Counted from the stretch's first letter, positions 15,833-25,153 are shown. The stretch: DNA of 64,000 nt from Bacteroidota bacterium (GCA_947479755.1 CANKAM010000010.1:1-64000); one strand, 5' to 3'. Numbers and translations are program-made. Notes: generated from the letters alone by a model not told the origin.

Positions 15833-16156
15833 ATGAAAAAAGTAACACTTTCCTTTTTAGCATTAATACTACTCTCAATGTCATCTTGCGTAAAGCAGGA
15901 AGACGATGATAATAATTGTCCGCAGGCAGGATATGGTTGGTTTAAAGTAACCAATGGTTCATTAGGTACCGTGCAGCGCATGATGATTGACGGAACTAAT
16001 TACGGCACAATGGATCCTGGTGATGATATGAATATTCCTTTACCTGCCGGTCAACATGATTATATATTTGAAGGCATAAGTGGTGGTTCCGGTTGCAGTG
16101 CAGCAACAGTAACCATTGTTGAGTGCCAGACCGAAGGTCGCCAGTGCAACTACTAA
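15833..16156 (+). CDS. Small lipoprotein, unknown function
   Basis: 107 aa. The signal peptide ends with lipobox LLSMSSC (Cys20). The mature domain of about 85 residues is beta-rich with the segment WFKVTNGSLGTVQRMMIDGTNYGTM broken into short strands and Cys residues near the end (SGCSAATVTIVEC and GRQCNY), which may form disulfides. No family recognised. An upstream in-frame start at 15770 is possible but would bury the signal peptide. A good terminator follows. Confidence 0.65.
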   Translation: MKKVTLSFLALILLSMSSCVKQEDDDNNCPQAGYGWFKVTNGSLGTVQRMMIDGTNYGTMDPGDDMNIPLPAGQHDYIFEGISGGSGCSAATVTIVECQTEGRQCNY

Positions 16157-16178
16157 AAGTAGAATAGCTTTAGGTAAT

Positions 16179-16213
16179 GAGGCAGTTCTCGCAAAGAGGC
16201 TGCCTCTTTTTTT
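16179..16213 (+). terminator. Intrinsic terminator after the small lipoprotein gene
   Basis: GAGGCAG at 16179-16185 pairs with CTGCCTC at 16200-16206, followed by seven T residues (16207-16213). Confidence 0.85.
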
Positions 16214-16249
16214 AGGTTATATTTCGTTTCTTTGCAAAAACATTTATTT

Positions 16250-17329
16250 ATGTTTAAAAAACTATCTTTTTTCTTTCTTGCTTTTCTTATTGTTTCCTGC
16301 AAAAGCAAAAAGGAAACCATCAAACCTGAAGTTTCTTCTATCACCGAATCGGTTTATGCTTCCGGAATTATCAAGAGTAAAAATCAGTATCAGGTTTTTC
16401 CTTCGGTAAGCGGCATAGTAGATTCGGTTTTTGTTACTGAAGGAGATTCTGTAAAATCAGGTTCTGTAATTCTTATTATTTCGGGTAAGGCGCAGAAGTT
16501 AAATAAAGAACTTGCTCAGCTTTCTGCTGCTTATACAGATGCCGAAGCCAATAAAGGGAAATTGAACGATGCTGCAATGCTGAGAGAACTGGCTAAAAAC
16601 AAAATGCAGAATGATTCATTGTTATATTTCCGTCAGAAAAATTTATGGGAGAAACAGATTGGTAGCAAAACAGAATTGGAGCAACGACAACTGGCTTATT
16701 TTAATTCTAAAACTGCTTATAACTCTGCTCTGATAAAATACGATGATCTTAAACGTCAGCTTGATTTTACTTCGGCACAGTCAAAGAAAAACCTTCAGTT
16801 GTCTGGTGTTCTTGAAAACGATTATTCCGTTGAAAGTGATATTAACGGCATTGTTTACAGCGTACTGAAATCAAAAGGTGAAATAGCGAGTCCGCAAACT
16901 CCAATTGCCATTATTGGTGATGCACGTGACTTTATTCTTGAAATGCAGGTAGATGAATACGACATACTGAAACTTAAAAAAAATCAGAAAGTGATTGTGC
17001 GTTTAGACAGCTACAAAGGAAAAGTCTTTGAAGCGTCAATCTCTAAAATAAATCCGTTGATGAATGAGCGGAGTAAAACCTTTTTGGTGGAAGCCATTTT
17101 TATAACCCAGCCCGAAATACTGTATCCAAATATCAGTTTTGAAGCCAGCGTGGTTATTCAGGAAAAACAAAATGTGCTGCTTATTCCGCGCAATTTTATG
17201 CTGAATGATTCGATGGTATTGAAAGTTGAGGATGAAAAAGTAATAATCCGAACAGGACTTAAAGACTACCAAAAAATTGAAGTTCTTTCAGGTATTACCG
17301 CAGAAGACGAATTGGTTAAGCCTGAATAA
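16250..17329 (+). CDS. Periplasmic adaptor (HlyD/MacA-type) lipoprotein
   Basis: 359 aa from ATG 16250. A lipobox-like FLIVSC near residue 17 suggests a lipid-anchored membrane fusion protein. Order of parts: first lipoyl half (YQVFPSVSGIVDSVFVTEGDSVKSG, split around residue 55), an alpha-helical hairpin about 80-190 rich in Gln/Lys/Leu, second lipoyl half (SDINGIVYSVLKSKGE), then beta-barrel and membrane-proximal domains. It overlaps the permease start by one base (TAATG), and an ATPase follows, so the three genes form one exporter. Confidence 0.85.
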   Translation: MFKKLSFFFLAFLIVSCKSKKETIKPEVSSITESVYASGIIKSKNQYQVFPSVSGIVDSVFVTEGDSVKSGSVILIISGKAQKLNKELAQLSAAYTDAEANKGKLNDAAMLRELAKNKMQNDSLLYFRQKNLWEKQIGSKTELEQRQLAYFNSKTAYNSALIKYDDLKRQLDFTSAQSKKNLQLSGVLENDYSVESDINGIVYSVLKSKGEIASPQTPIAIIGDARDFILEMQVDEYDILKLKKNQKVIVRLDSYKGKVFEASISKINPLMNERSKTFLVEAIFITQPEILYPNISFEASVVIQEKQNVLLIPRNFMLNDSMVLKVEDEKVIIRTGLKDYQKIEVLSGITAEDELVKPE

Positions 17330-18588
17330 TGAAAATTAAGCTCATTGCCACGGTTTCTTTTTCGCTGATGCTTGCCCGCCTTAAGCAAACAACAGTAGCT
17401 GCGGTAGGAGTAACATTTGGTATAACCATGTTTATAACACTGCTCAGCTTTATGGGTGGGTTAAATGATTTGCTTGACGGACTTATTACAAAACGTTCGC
17501 CTCACGTAAGACTTTATAATGAAGTGCAGCCATCAGAAATGCAGCCTGTTGATATATTGCCTCAGTATGCAGGCTGCCATAATTTTGTAAGTTCTGTAAA
17601 GCCTAAAAACGAAATGTCAGAAATTTACAATAGCCGTGAAATTATGAATACACTTAAACGCGATTCGCGCGTATCAGGTATCTCCCCTAAAATTACAGTC
17701 CAGGTTTTTTACAATATTGGTTCTATTGATTTTGCAGGTTCTATAAACGGAATAGATGTGGATGCCGAAGCCAGGCTATTTTCATTCAGCGACTATGTTA
17801 CTACTGGTAATTACATCGATCTTAAAAATACACCTAACAGCATAATACTCGGTAAAGGCGTTGCAGATAAAATGCTTGCCGATATTGGTGATTTAATTCA
17901 GGTTACCACTTCAAAAGGAGAACGTGTTCAACTAAAAGTAGTGGGCTATTTTCAATCGGGATTGCTTGATTTGGATAAAGTGCAGAGCTATGCTTCCATC
18001 ACAACTGCACAAAAATTGTTGGGCGAATCAGATAGCTACATTACCGATATTCAGATAAAAGTGAATGATCTTGAAATGGCTCCGGAATTGGCAAAAGAAT
18101 ATGCAAGCGTTTTTGAAACCAATGCGATTGATATTCAAACTGCCAATGCACAGTTTGAAACAGGCAGTTCAGTGCGCACGCTCATTTCGTATGCTGTTGG
18201 TATCACACTACTTATTGTAGCAGGTTTTGGTATTTACAATATTCTGAATATGATGATTTATGAGAAAATGGATTCAATCGCAATTCTAAAAGCCACAGGC
18301 TTTTCGGGTAGTGATGTAAAAAATGTTTTTATACTGATTGCATTAACTATCGGTGTTCTTGGTGGCTTGCTTGGACTGCTCTTTGGTTTTTGTTTTTCAA
18401 TGATTATTGACCAGATACCATTTGTTACTGCAGCCTTGCCTACCATTAAAACGTATGCCATAAATTGCAATCCTAAGTTCTATATTATTGCTATCATTTT
18501 CTCAGTTGTAACAACCTACCTTGCAGGTTATTTTCCTGCCAAAAAGGCAAGTAAATTAGATCCGGTAATTATCATCAGAGGCAAATAA
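17329..18588 (+). CDS. ABC transporter permease, FtsX/MacB family
   Basis: 419 aa. One N-terminal membrane helix (about residues 20-45), a large periplasmic domain (about 50-280), then three C-terminal helices ending in the FtsX domain (YNILNMMIYEKMDSIAILKATGFSG split around residue 310, final PAKKASKLDPVIIIRGK). This four-helix layout is typical of MacB/LolC-type mechanotransmission exporters that move substrates from the periplasmic face rather than across the inner membrane. The stop is directly followed by the ATPase ATG. Substrate unknown; drugs, peptides or lipoproteins are possible. Confidence 0.88.
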   Translation: MKIKLIATVSFSLMLARLKQTTVAAVGVTFGITMFITLLSFMGGLNDLLDGLITKRSPHVRLYNEVQPSEMQPVDILPQYAGCHNFVSSVKPKNEMSEIYNSREIMNTLKRDSRVSGISPKITVQVFYNIGSIDFAGSINGIDVDAEARLFSFSDYVTTGNYIDLKNTPNSIILGKGVADKMLADIGDLIQVTTSKGERVQLKVVGYFQSGLLDLDKVQSYASITTAQKLLGESDSYITDIQIKVNDLEMAPELAKEYASVFETNAIDIQTANAQFETGSSVRTLISYAVGITLLIVAGFGIYNILNMMIYEKMDSIAILKATGFSGSDVKNVFILIALTIGVLGGLLGLLFGFCFSMIIDQIPFVTAALPTIKTYAINCNPKFYIIAIIFSVVTTYLAGYFPAKKASKLDPVIIIRGK

Positions 18589-19281
18589 ATGAGTGAACTT
18601 GTACTGGAAGCCCGGAATGTAAATAAGTATTTTCACGACCCTGTTACCAATCAGGTCTTGAAAGATGTAAATCTCACTATTGAAAAGGGTGTGTTTGCTA
18701 CGGTTATGGGTAAATCAGGCTGCGGGAAATCAACCTTACTCTATATCCTTTCTACCATGGATACCGAATATGAAGGTGAACTTTTTATTGACGGTGTGAA
18801 TATGCGCAACCGAACTGAGAAAGAACTAGCACGTGTGCGTAATGAAAAAATAGGTTTTGTTTTTCAGTTTCACTATTTGCTTAACGAGTTTTCTGTAATC
18901 AGAAATGTAATGTTACCCGGTTTGAAACTTGAAAAGTATTCAGAGAAGGAAGTGGAGCATAAAGCCTATGAAAAACTAAAACTTTTAGGAATTGAAAGCG
19001 AAGCATTGAAAAAGCCCAATCATCTTTCGGGCGGACAAAAACAACGTGTTGCTATAGCGCGTGCTTTAATTAATGACCCATTGATTATCATGGGCGATGA
19101 GCCCACCGGAAATCTTGACAAAAAAAACAGTGAAGTGGTATATGAAATTTTTAATGAGCTTGCAGAAAGGTACAATCAGTCATTGCTTATTGTAACCCAC
19201 GATCCCGAGTTTGCCAATCGCACCCACCGCATTATTGAAATGGTGGATGGCGCCATTACTAATATAGTTAAGATGAAATAG
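18589..19281 (+). CDS. ABC transporter ATPase, MacB/LolD type
   Basis: 230 aa soluble nucleotide-binding subunit: Walker [10 protein letters not shown] (residues about 38-46), Q-loop [10 protein letters not shown], signature LSGGQKQR, Walker [14 protein letters not shown] and the switch His in VTHD. It is the third gene of the adaptor-permease-ATPase operon and starts with no gap after the permease. Confidence 0.92.
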   Translation: MSELVLEARNVNKYFHDPVTNQVLKDVNLTIEKGVFATVMGKSGCGKSTLLYILSTMDTEYEGELFIDGVNMRNRTEKELARVRNEKIGFVFQFHYLLNEFSVIRNVMLPGLKLEKYSEKEVEHKAYEKLKLLGIESEALKKPNHLSGGQKQRVAIARALINDPLIIMGDEPTGNLDKKNSEVVYEIFNELAERYNQSLLIVTHDPEFANRTHRIIEMVDGAITNIVKMK

Positions 19282-19374
19282 TATATCTATTTTTTCGGTG
19301 TCTCATTTTATTTGAGATAAAAATGGTCTTCAGAAGTAGAAGTATTTTTAAAACAACAAACCCTTCTTTATTGC

Positions 19375-19382
19375 TATCTTTG
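19375..19382 (+). promoter_or_regulatory. -7 box of the helicase gene
   Basis: TATCTTTG matches TAnnTTTG, 20 nt before the proposed TTG start at 19403. No convincing -33 TTG is present at the right distance. Confidence 0.5.
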
Positions 19383-19402
19383 CAGCCTTTTTTTACAAGG
19401 CT

Positions 19403-21043
19403 TTGGATATTCAGAACACAATAGAACGGCAGGATAACAACTTTGGCAAAGAGCTTTACTCTTACCAGAAAACGGCTATTGACAAGATTTTTGAGAAACT
19501 TGAAAACCACCCCGAGCGCTATAATCTGTTGTATCAACTGCCAACAGGTGGCGGAAAAACGGTTATCTTTTCTGAGATAACCAGAAGGTATATCCAGCAA
19601 ACAGGAAAGAAAGTTTTAATTCTTACGCATCGTGTTGAGTTGTGTGCACAAACATCGCAGATGCTGAATGAGTTTGGTGTCGTCAATAAGGTCATCAACA
19701 GTGAGGTGAAAGAACTTCCCGTCCCCAATCATTTCATGTGTTTTGTGGCAATGGTTGAAACACTCAATAATCGTTTGCGCGATAAAATTCTTGACCTTGA
19801 TAACATCGGGCTAATGATTGTGGATGAGGCACACTACAACTCGTTTCGCAAACTGTTTAAGTTCTATGAAAAAGGAGTGATGCTCGGTGTTACCGCCACT
19901 CCGCTAAGCTCAAATATTAAATTACCCATGAACGAAGTGTATGACGAACTTATTGTGGGAGAATCTATTGGTTCACTCATTAACATGGGTTTTTTATCGC
20001 GGGCAACAACGTATAGTTATCATGTAGGTTTAACTTCTTTGAAAATAGGTATTAACGGTGACTATACCGTTAGTTCTTCCGAGCGGCTTTACAATACACA
20101 CGTGATGCAGGATAAGCTGCTTGCGGCATACAAAGACCAGTGCTTGGGAAAAAAGACTTTGATTTTTAATAACGGAATTCATACTTCGCAATATGTATAT
20201 GAATCGTTTAAACAGGCGGGTTTTGATATAAGGCATCTTGATAACACACATACAGGAAGCGAACGCAGAAAAATTCTGGACTGGTTTCGTGAAAAGCCGG
20301 ATGCTATTTTAACCTCAGTAAGTATTCTCACTACAGGTTTTGATGAGCCAACGGTTGAGAGTATTATTTTGAATCGTGCCACACGCTCACTCACCTTGTA
20401 TTTTCAGATGATAGGGCGCGGTTCGCGTGTTATTCCCGGCAAAAAAGAATTCACCGTTATTGATTTGGGAAATAACCTTAGCCGTTTTGGATTATGGGAA
20501 GATGAAGTGGATTGGGCTGCCGTATTTCGCAATCCGGAAGCTTACCTCTTAAACCTGCGCAGCGATGAGGAAATTGAACTGCAATATCGTTATGAAATGC
20601 CTGACGAACTCAGAGCCAGATTCAGCAAATCCGAGGTTATTGATTTTGATATAAAGGAAGCACACAAAGAAGCATTGCGCGAAAAGCAGCGTCCTAAAAT
20701 TGTGATTGAACAATCCATTGAGCAGCATGTAAAAATATGTGTTGAAAACAGTTCAGACATTGAAGGCGCACTCGAACTTGCTCAATTGTTGAAAGAAGAA
20801 ATTGATTTTCGTGTGCGTGTTTACACCCGCTGTCTGGGCAAAGCTTCACAGAGTTATGTCACCTGGCTGCAGGATGATTATTACCGCAAGTTGAAACAAC
20901 AGATAGTTAGATTTGGTTCACCGATTGTTGAAGAACATGTATCTGAAATGATTGATGAAGTTGAATTTTCTGATGTTCCTCAAAGCAACGATGAAGAAGA
21001 GATTCAGGAAGAATTGAAAACGGATTTTAATACTGAATTGTAA
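19403..21043 (+). CDS. DEAH superfamily 2 helicase, SSL2-like
   Basis: 546 aa. Helicase motifs in order: Q-like region YSYQKTAID, Walker A PTGGGKT (about residues 48-54), Ia LTHRVEL, DEAH box VDEAH (about 138), motif III GVTATP, motif V TTGFDEP and motif VI QMIGRGSR. The C-terminal 150 residues are helical and acidic and carry no nuclease motif I can see. The start is a TTG: there is no Met between it and motif I, and the -7 box fits this position. Such helicases occur as housekeeping proteins and in defence islands; no defence neighbour is visible here. Confidence 0.82.
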   Translation: MDIQNTIERQDNNFGKELYSYQKTAIDKIFEKLENHPERYNLLYQLPTGGGKTVIFSEITRRYIQQTGKKVLILTHRVELCAQTSQMLNEFGVVNKVINSEVKELPVPNHFMCFVAMVETLNNRLRDKILDLDNIGLMIVDEAHYNSFRKLFKFYEKGVMLGVTATPLSSNIKLPMNEVYDELIVGESIGSLINMGFLSRATTYSYHVGLTSLKIGINGDYTVSSSERLYNTHVMQDKLLAAYKDQCLGKKTLIFNNGIHTSQYVYESFKQAGFDIRHLDNTHTGSERRKILDWFREKPDAILTSVSILTTGFDEPTVESIILNRATRSLTLYFQMIGRGSRVIPGKKEFTVIDLGNNLSRFGLWEDEVDWAAVFRNPEAYLLNLRSDEEIELQYRYEMPDELRARFSKSEVIDFDIKEAHKEALREKQRPKIVIEQSIEQHVKICVENSSDIEGALELAQLLKEEIDFRVRVYTRCLGKASQSYVTWLQDDYYRKLKQQIVRFGSPIVEEHVSEMIDEVEFSDVPQSNDEEEIQEELKTDFNTEL

Positions 21044-21045
21044 CT

Positions 21046-21882
21046 TCAGTATTTTCCTATCACATCATTATTAAAAACCTCCACTAATTTTACAGCTTCT
21101 GATAATTTATCGGAAGGCACAGGCACACGAACCTGTTCGTTGGTTTGTCCTTTTCGCGTGTTCCAGATTACAGTAAATTCAAGTAGTTGCGGAGTTTGGT
21201 CTTCCAATAATTCCAGTTTTGAGAGTGTTTTATGCTCATCATTAAGTGTGTGATAAGTTCCGTTAATCAGAATTGATTTTGCAGAAATAATAACATCTCC
21301 GGGCTTTGAGGGATTTGCATTACGAGCATTGTATGCAATAATAAAACGTATAAAAGTAATCAGTGCGCCAGTGCTAAAACATGTAATAAAAGCTGCAAGA
21401 TGCCCCATCTCGCGGTATCCAGACATCAGCCAGGTTCCTATTCCTACAAGCAAAAGCCATACAAATAAAGCCTCACGTATGCTAACATTGAATTCCTTTT
21501 TTGTAAATGTTTTCCATTCTTTATCAGAATAAGTCCAGTGAGCAAGAAGCGTATTTTTATCGGGAAAAGGTTTTGCAGCTTGTTCGCGAACTGATTGTAT
21601 GGCATCATCAATGTTTACAGGTTTTTTTACTGCTTCTGCCAGTTCCTTTTCATCGCGTGTAGTGTCCTCAATTTTTTTCTTCGATCCGAAAAACATGGTA
21701 ACTCCTCCATAAACCATCATTCCGCCTGAAATAGCTAAAACCCACAATACACCGCGAATCCAGTTATCCATCTCATCACCGGATAAGGCACCGGATAAAC
21801 CTATAATTGCGCAGCAAAATCCAAGCATTGCAATAAATAATGCAAGTGCCATTGAAATTGCCTGACCTGTGTTGTTTGCCAT
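21046..21882 (-). CDS. Membrane protein of unknown function
   Basis: 278 aa from ATG 21882. Four hydrophobic segments: about residues 8-32, 45-66, 140-158 and 167-190; between the second and third is a charged cytosolic stretch with the DDAIQSVREQAAK region. The C-terminal 85 residues form a soluble domain ending DKLSEAVKLVEVFNNDVIGKY. I recognise no family. The longer frame upstream (to 22011) has a Phe/Cys/Ser-rich run that overlaps the divergent gene and the promoter, so it is not translated. It ends 3 nt from the helicase stop, tail to tail. Confidence 0.6.
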   Translation of the reverse strand: MANNTGQAISMALALFIAMLGFCCAIIGLSGALSGDEMDNWIRGVLWVLAISGGMMVYGGVTMFFGSKKKIEDTTRDEKELAEAVKKPVNIDDAIQSVREQAAKPFPDKNTLLAHWTYSDKEWKTFTKKEFNVSIREALFVWLLLVGIGTWLMSGYREMGHLAAFITCFSTGALITFIRFIIAYNARNANPSKPGDVIISAKSILINGTYHTLNDEHKTLSKLELLEDQTPQLLEFTVIWNTRKGQTNEQVRVPVPSDKLSEAVKLVEVFNNDVIGKY

Positions 21883-21900
21883 TTGTTGAATATCTTGCAC

Positions 21901-21934
21901 CAAATTTATGATAAAAATATCCGAACTTAAACAA
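21901..21934 (-). promoter_or_regulatory. Promoter of the 21882 gene, overlapping the divergent start
   Basis: On the minus strand TTG (21932-21934) and TAAATTTG (21901-21908) are 23 bp apart. The -7 box ends exactly at the A of ATG 21908 of the divergent gene, so the two transcription units compete for this DNA. Confidence 0.5.
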
Positions 21935-22396
21935 GTCGCATCAAAACGTTTGGAAGAGCACACAAAACTTCTTGCTGTTTTGAAAAAGAAAAACAGTAGT
22001 GAAGTGGACAAGGTTTTTCAACGTCTGCACAACGAGGCTTTTGAAAAGATTGATTGCTTGCAATGCGCCAACTGCTGCAAAACCACAAGTCCTATTTTTT
22101 ATCAGCGCGATATTGAGCGATTGGCAAAACATTTTCGCATTCGTCCTTCAGAGTTTATTGAGCAATACCTGCACATTGACGAAGACAATGACTATGTATT
22201 GAATTTCACACCTTGTCCGTTTTTGGGTGATGATAATTATTGCGGTGTTTACGATAGCCGTCCAACTGCATGTCGCGAATACCCGCACACAGACAGAAAA
22301 AGAGTTCAGCAGATTTTCAAACTAACTTTGAAGAACGCCTCGGTTTGTCCTGCTGTGTTTGATATTCTGGAAAATATAAGAACAGCTAAGCCGTGA
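21908..22396 (+). CDS. YkgJ family Cys-cluster protein
   Basis: 162 aa. The cluster CLQCANCCK (about residues 50-58) and later Cys residues (PCPFLGDDNYCGVY, RPTACREYP, SVCPAV) are the YkgJ/UPF0153 pattern, thought to hold a metal or Fe-S centre; biochemical role not established. The last bases overlap the GTG start of the next gene (GTGA), indicating translational coupling with MnmD. Confidence 0.85.
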   Translation: MIKISELKQVASKRLEEHTKLLAVLKKKNSSEVDKVFQRLHNEAFEKIDCLQCANCCKTTSPIFYQRDIERLAKHFRIRPSEFIEQYLHIDEDNDYVLNFTPCPFLGDDNYCGVYDSRPTACREYPHTDRKRVQQIFKLTLKNASVCPAVFDILENIRTAKP

Positions 22397-23076
22397 AACT
22401 CATCACCACCTCAGACGGTTCTCATTCAGTCTTTTCTGAAAAGTTTAATGCCGATTATCATTCTAAGCATGGAGCCATTCAGGAATCGCAGCATGTATTT
22501 ATTAAAAGCGGATTGCATTATTTTCTTCAGAATAATCAAACAGATACTATAAGAATTTTTGAAATGGGGTTTGGAACAGGATTAAACGCCTTTCTCGCTT
22601 TTCTTGAAATGCAAAACAATAATGTGAATGTTGAATACACCGCTGTTGAGCAGTTTCCATTGGAAAGAGAAATTTATACTTCACTCAATTATGCTGAATT
22701 GCTTGCAGTAGAAAATTGCAAATCTGAATTTTTGAAAATGCACGAATGTGAATGGAACGGCTTTTGTACTATCTCCTCAAAATTTACGTTAAGAAAAATA
22801 AATGCCCAACTTCAGACTTTGAATCACGACCAAAAGTATCACCTTGTTTTCTTTGATGCATTTGCTCACAGTGCACAACCCGAATTGTGGGAGGCTGAAA
22901 TTTTTACCAGTCTTTACAATACAATGGAACAAGGCGGAATTCTTGTTACCTATTCAGCAAAGGGACAAGTGAGGAGAAATTTACAGGCAGCAGGTTTTCA
23001 GGTAGAACGTATTCATGGCCCACCGGGAAAACGTGAAATGTTGAGAGCGATTAAACCTCTATCTTTGCACGCTTAA
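22393..23076 (+). CDS. mnmD: tRNA U34 methyltransferase, MnmD (MnmC C-like half alone)
   Basis: 227 aa SAM-dependent methyltransferase of the DUF752 family that completes mnm5(s2)U34 in tRNA. Motif I is FEMGFGTGLNAFL (about residues 55-67), with VEQFP after strand 2 and the family mark FFDAFAHSAQPELWE (about 155-169). Near the end GPPGKREMLRA matches the family. Unlike the enterobacterial MnmC fusion there is no FAD oxidoreductase half. Start GTG 22393 overlaps the YkgJ stop. MnmA, which thiolates the same nucleotide, is encoded 1 kb downstream. Confidence 0.85.
   Translation: MKLITTSDGSHSVFSEKFNADYHSKHGAIQESQHVFIKSGLHYFLQNNQTDTIRIFEMGFGTGLNAFLAFLEMQNNNVNVEYTAVEQFPLEREIYTSLNYAELLAVENCKSEFLKMHECEWNGFCTISSKFTLRKINAQLQTLNHDQKYHLVFFDAFAHSAQPELWEAEIFTSLYNTMEQGGILVTYSAKGQVRRNLQAAGFQVERIHGPPGKREMLRAIKPLSLHA
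23060..23067 (+). promoter_or_regulatory. -7 box inside the mnmD 3' end
   Basis: TATCTTTG lies 12 nt before ATG 23080, so the MORN gene (and perhaps mnmA) can be transcribed separately from an almost leaderless message. Confidence 0.5.
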
Positions 23077-23079
23077 ATT

Positions 23080-24069
23080 ATGAATAGTATTAAAAATATA
23101 TTCGCTCTGCTGTTACTGTTGACATTTGCTTTTCCCGCAAATGCACAACCCAACAAAACTGATGAAAAAGGACTGAAGCAAGGCTTGTGGAAAACTTATC
23201 ATGAGAACGGAAAAGTGAAATACGAAGGCGAGTTTAAAGACAATATTCCCATTGGTTTATTTCGTCATTACTACGAAACCGGGCCATTGAAAATGACCGC
23301 TAATTATTTCAATAATGGTAAATCAGCTTCTACTTATATTTATTATCCGAATGGGAAGATTGAAGCAGCCGGACTTTACACCGAACAGAAAAAAGACAGT
23401 CTTTGGCGTTATTATAACGACCAGGAGCAGCTGATAGGAGAGGAGTTTTATAAAAAAGGAATACAGGACGGGACATTTAAAACCTGGTATGCCAATGGAA
23501 AACTGGTTGAAGAAATCAACTGGAAAAACGGAGTGAAAGAAGGTGCATGGAAAAAATACTATGAAGATGGAAAGCCCCGCGAGGAAGCATTTCACCTGAA
23601 CGGAAAACTGGAAGGTGATTTCAAAGTATTCACGGATGAAGGCAAGCCTTTTGTTGAAGGAAAATACAAGGAAGATAAAAAAGCAGGCATTTGGTATTAC
23701 TACACATCAACCGGTGCGATTGAGAAAATTGAAAAATATCGTGACGGAAATTTGTTTTCGGAGCAGATGATGAATGGCAGGAAGGAAGAATTTTACAAAA
23801 ACAATATTCCCAAGTCGAGTGTTAATTATGCCAGCGGAAAAAAGAGCGGACTTTTTAGCGAATGGTATGAGGCAGGCGAGTGGAAAAAGAAACTAATAAA
23901 AGGCGAAGACGGAAAGCCTGATGAATGGGAAGAATACTTAGAAGGACAGGTGCTGAAAAGAACAGGAAAGTATGTGAATGACTTGTTGGACGGTGAAGTG
24001 ATTGATTACAATCCTGATGGAAGTATCGCGAAGAAAGAAATGTATAAAGCGGGTGTGTTGGTAAATTAA
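23080..24069 (+). CDS. Secreted MORN-repeat (YwqK-like) protein
   Basis: 329 aa. Signal peptide at residues 1-22 (ending NAQ), followed by about ten MORN-variant repeats of roughly 23 residues with the pattern GxWkxYyenGkvkxEgeyk, for example QGLWKTYHENGKVKYEGEF. Proteins with these repeats are often labelled YwqK antitoxin-like, but no toxin is adjacent, and the signal peptide points to the periplasm or surface. It lies between mnmD and mnmA with 3-nt and 1-nt gaps. Confidence 0.8.
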   Translation: MNSIKNIFALLLLLTFAFPANAQPNKTDEKGLKQGLWKTYHENGKVKYEGEFKDNIPIGLFRHYYETGPLKMTANYFNNGKSASTYIYYPNGKIEAAGLYTEQKKDSLWRYYNDQEQLIGEEFYKKGIQDGTFKTWYANGKLVEEINWKNGVKEGAWKKYYEDGKPREEAFHLNGKLEGDFKVFTDEGKPFVEGKYKEDKKAGIWYYYTSTGAIEKIEKYRDGNLFSEQMMNGRKEEFYKNNIPKSSVNYASGKKSGLFSEWYEAGEWKKKLIKGEDGKPDEWEEYLEGQVLKRTGKYVNDLLDGEVIDYNPDGSIAKKEMYKAGVLVN

Positions 24070-24070
24070 A

Positions 24071-25153
24071 ATGGCAAAAGAAAAAGTTTTAGTAGCAATG
24101 AGTGGCGGGCTGGATAGCTCCGTTGTGGCGCTGATGCTCCACAATGAAGGCTACGAAGTAATCGGCATTACCATGAAAACATGGGACTATGCTACTTCTG
24201 GCGGAAGCAAACGCACTACAGGATGTTGCAGCCTGGATGATATTAATGATGCACGACAGCTTGCGGTTAATTGTGGCTTTCCGCATTATATATTGGACAT
24301 CCGTGCTGAGTTTGGTGATTTTATCATTGACAATTTTGTTGAAGAATATCTTGCCGGAAGAACTCCAAACCCTTGTGTGCTTTGTAATACACACATCAAA
24401 TGGGATGCATTACTGAAACGTGCTGATAAACTTGGTTGCAAATACATTGCAACCGGACATTATGCGCAGGTAAGACAAGAGAACGGACGCTATGTGGTTT
24501 CCAAAGGATTGGATGAAACCAAAGACCAGAGTTATGTGCTCTGGGGATTAAGTCAGGAAAGTCTGGCTCGCACTATTTTTCCGTTGGGTAAATACCATAA
24601 ATCAGAAATACGCCAACTGGCATTGGATAGCGGATATACTGAACTGGCAAAGAAAAGCGAGAGCTATGAGATATGTTTTGTGCCCGATAATGACTACCGC
24701 GGTTTTCTGAAACGCAAAGACCCGGGATTGGAAGATCGTGTGAAAGGTGGCAACTTTGTTAATCGTGAAGGAAAAGTATTGGGCAAGCACGAAGGCTATC
24801 CTTTTTATACCATCGGGCAGCGCAAGGGATTAGAGATTGCACTCGGACATCCGATGTATGTTACAGAGATAATTCCTGAAACCAACACCGTGGTGCTGGG
24901 CGAAAAAGAAGAACTGGAAAAGCGTGAGATGCTCGTGAAAAAAGTGAACATGATAAAATATGCTTCACTGCCCGAAGGTTTTGAGGCACTGACCAAAATC
25001 CGCTATAAAGATAAAGGCATGATGAGCAGCCTTACCCACGAAGGCGATTTGCTGAAGGTGGAGTTTTACAACAATGTAAGCGCCATTGCGCCCGGACAAA
25101 GTGCCGTGTTTTATGAAGGCAATGATTTGCTTGGCGGTGGCTTTATCAAATAA
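24071..25153 (+). CDS. mnmA: tRNA-uridine 2-sulfurtransferase MnmA
   Basis: 360 aa, full length for the family. It adds sulfur to C2 of U34 in tRNA Lys, Glu and Gln. PP-loop AMSGGLDSSVV (about residues 9-19), catalytic Cys in NPCVLCN and second Cys in SYEICFVPD; tRNA-binding GYPFYTIGQRKGL and the C-terminal barrel (APGQSAVFY). Being in the same cluster as MnmD, it indicates a local wobble-uridine modification group. Confidence 0.95.
   Translation: MAKEKVLVAMSGGLDSSVVALMLHNEGYEVIGITMKTWDYATSGGSKRTTGCCSLDDINDARQLAVNCGFPHYILDIRAEFGDFIIDNFVEEYLAGRTPNPCVLCNTHIKWDALLKRADKLGCKYIATGHYAQVRQENGRYVVSKGLDETKDQSYVLWGLSQESLARTIFPLGKYHKSEIRQLALDSGYTELAKKSESYEICFVPDNDYRGFLKRKDPGLEDRVKGGNFVNREGKVLGKHEGYPFYTIGQRKGLEIALGHPMYVTEIIPETNTVVLGEKEELEKREMLVKKVNMIKYASLPEGFEALTKIRYKDKGMMSSLTHEGDLLKVEFYNNVSAIAPGQSAVFYEGNDLLGGGFIK

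Noticed and set aside
19403-21043. Defence-system helicase
   Set aside because: The SF2 helicase could belong to a defence island, but the neighbours are an exporter and an ordinary membrane protein; no nuclease, methylase or other defence gene is adjacent.
21883-22011. Longer N-terminus of the 21882 membrane protein gene
   Set aside because: The extension is a Phe/Cys/Ser-rich antisense shadow of the YkgJ gene and would lie upstream of the predicted promoter.
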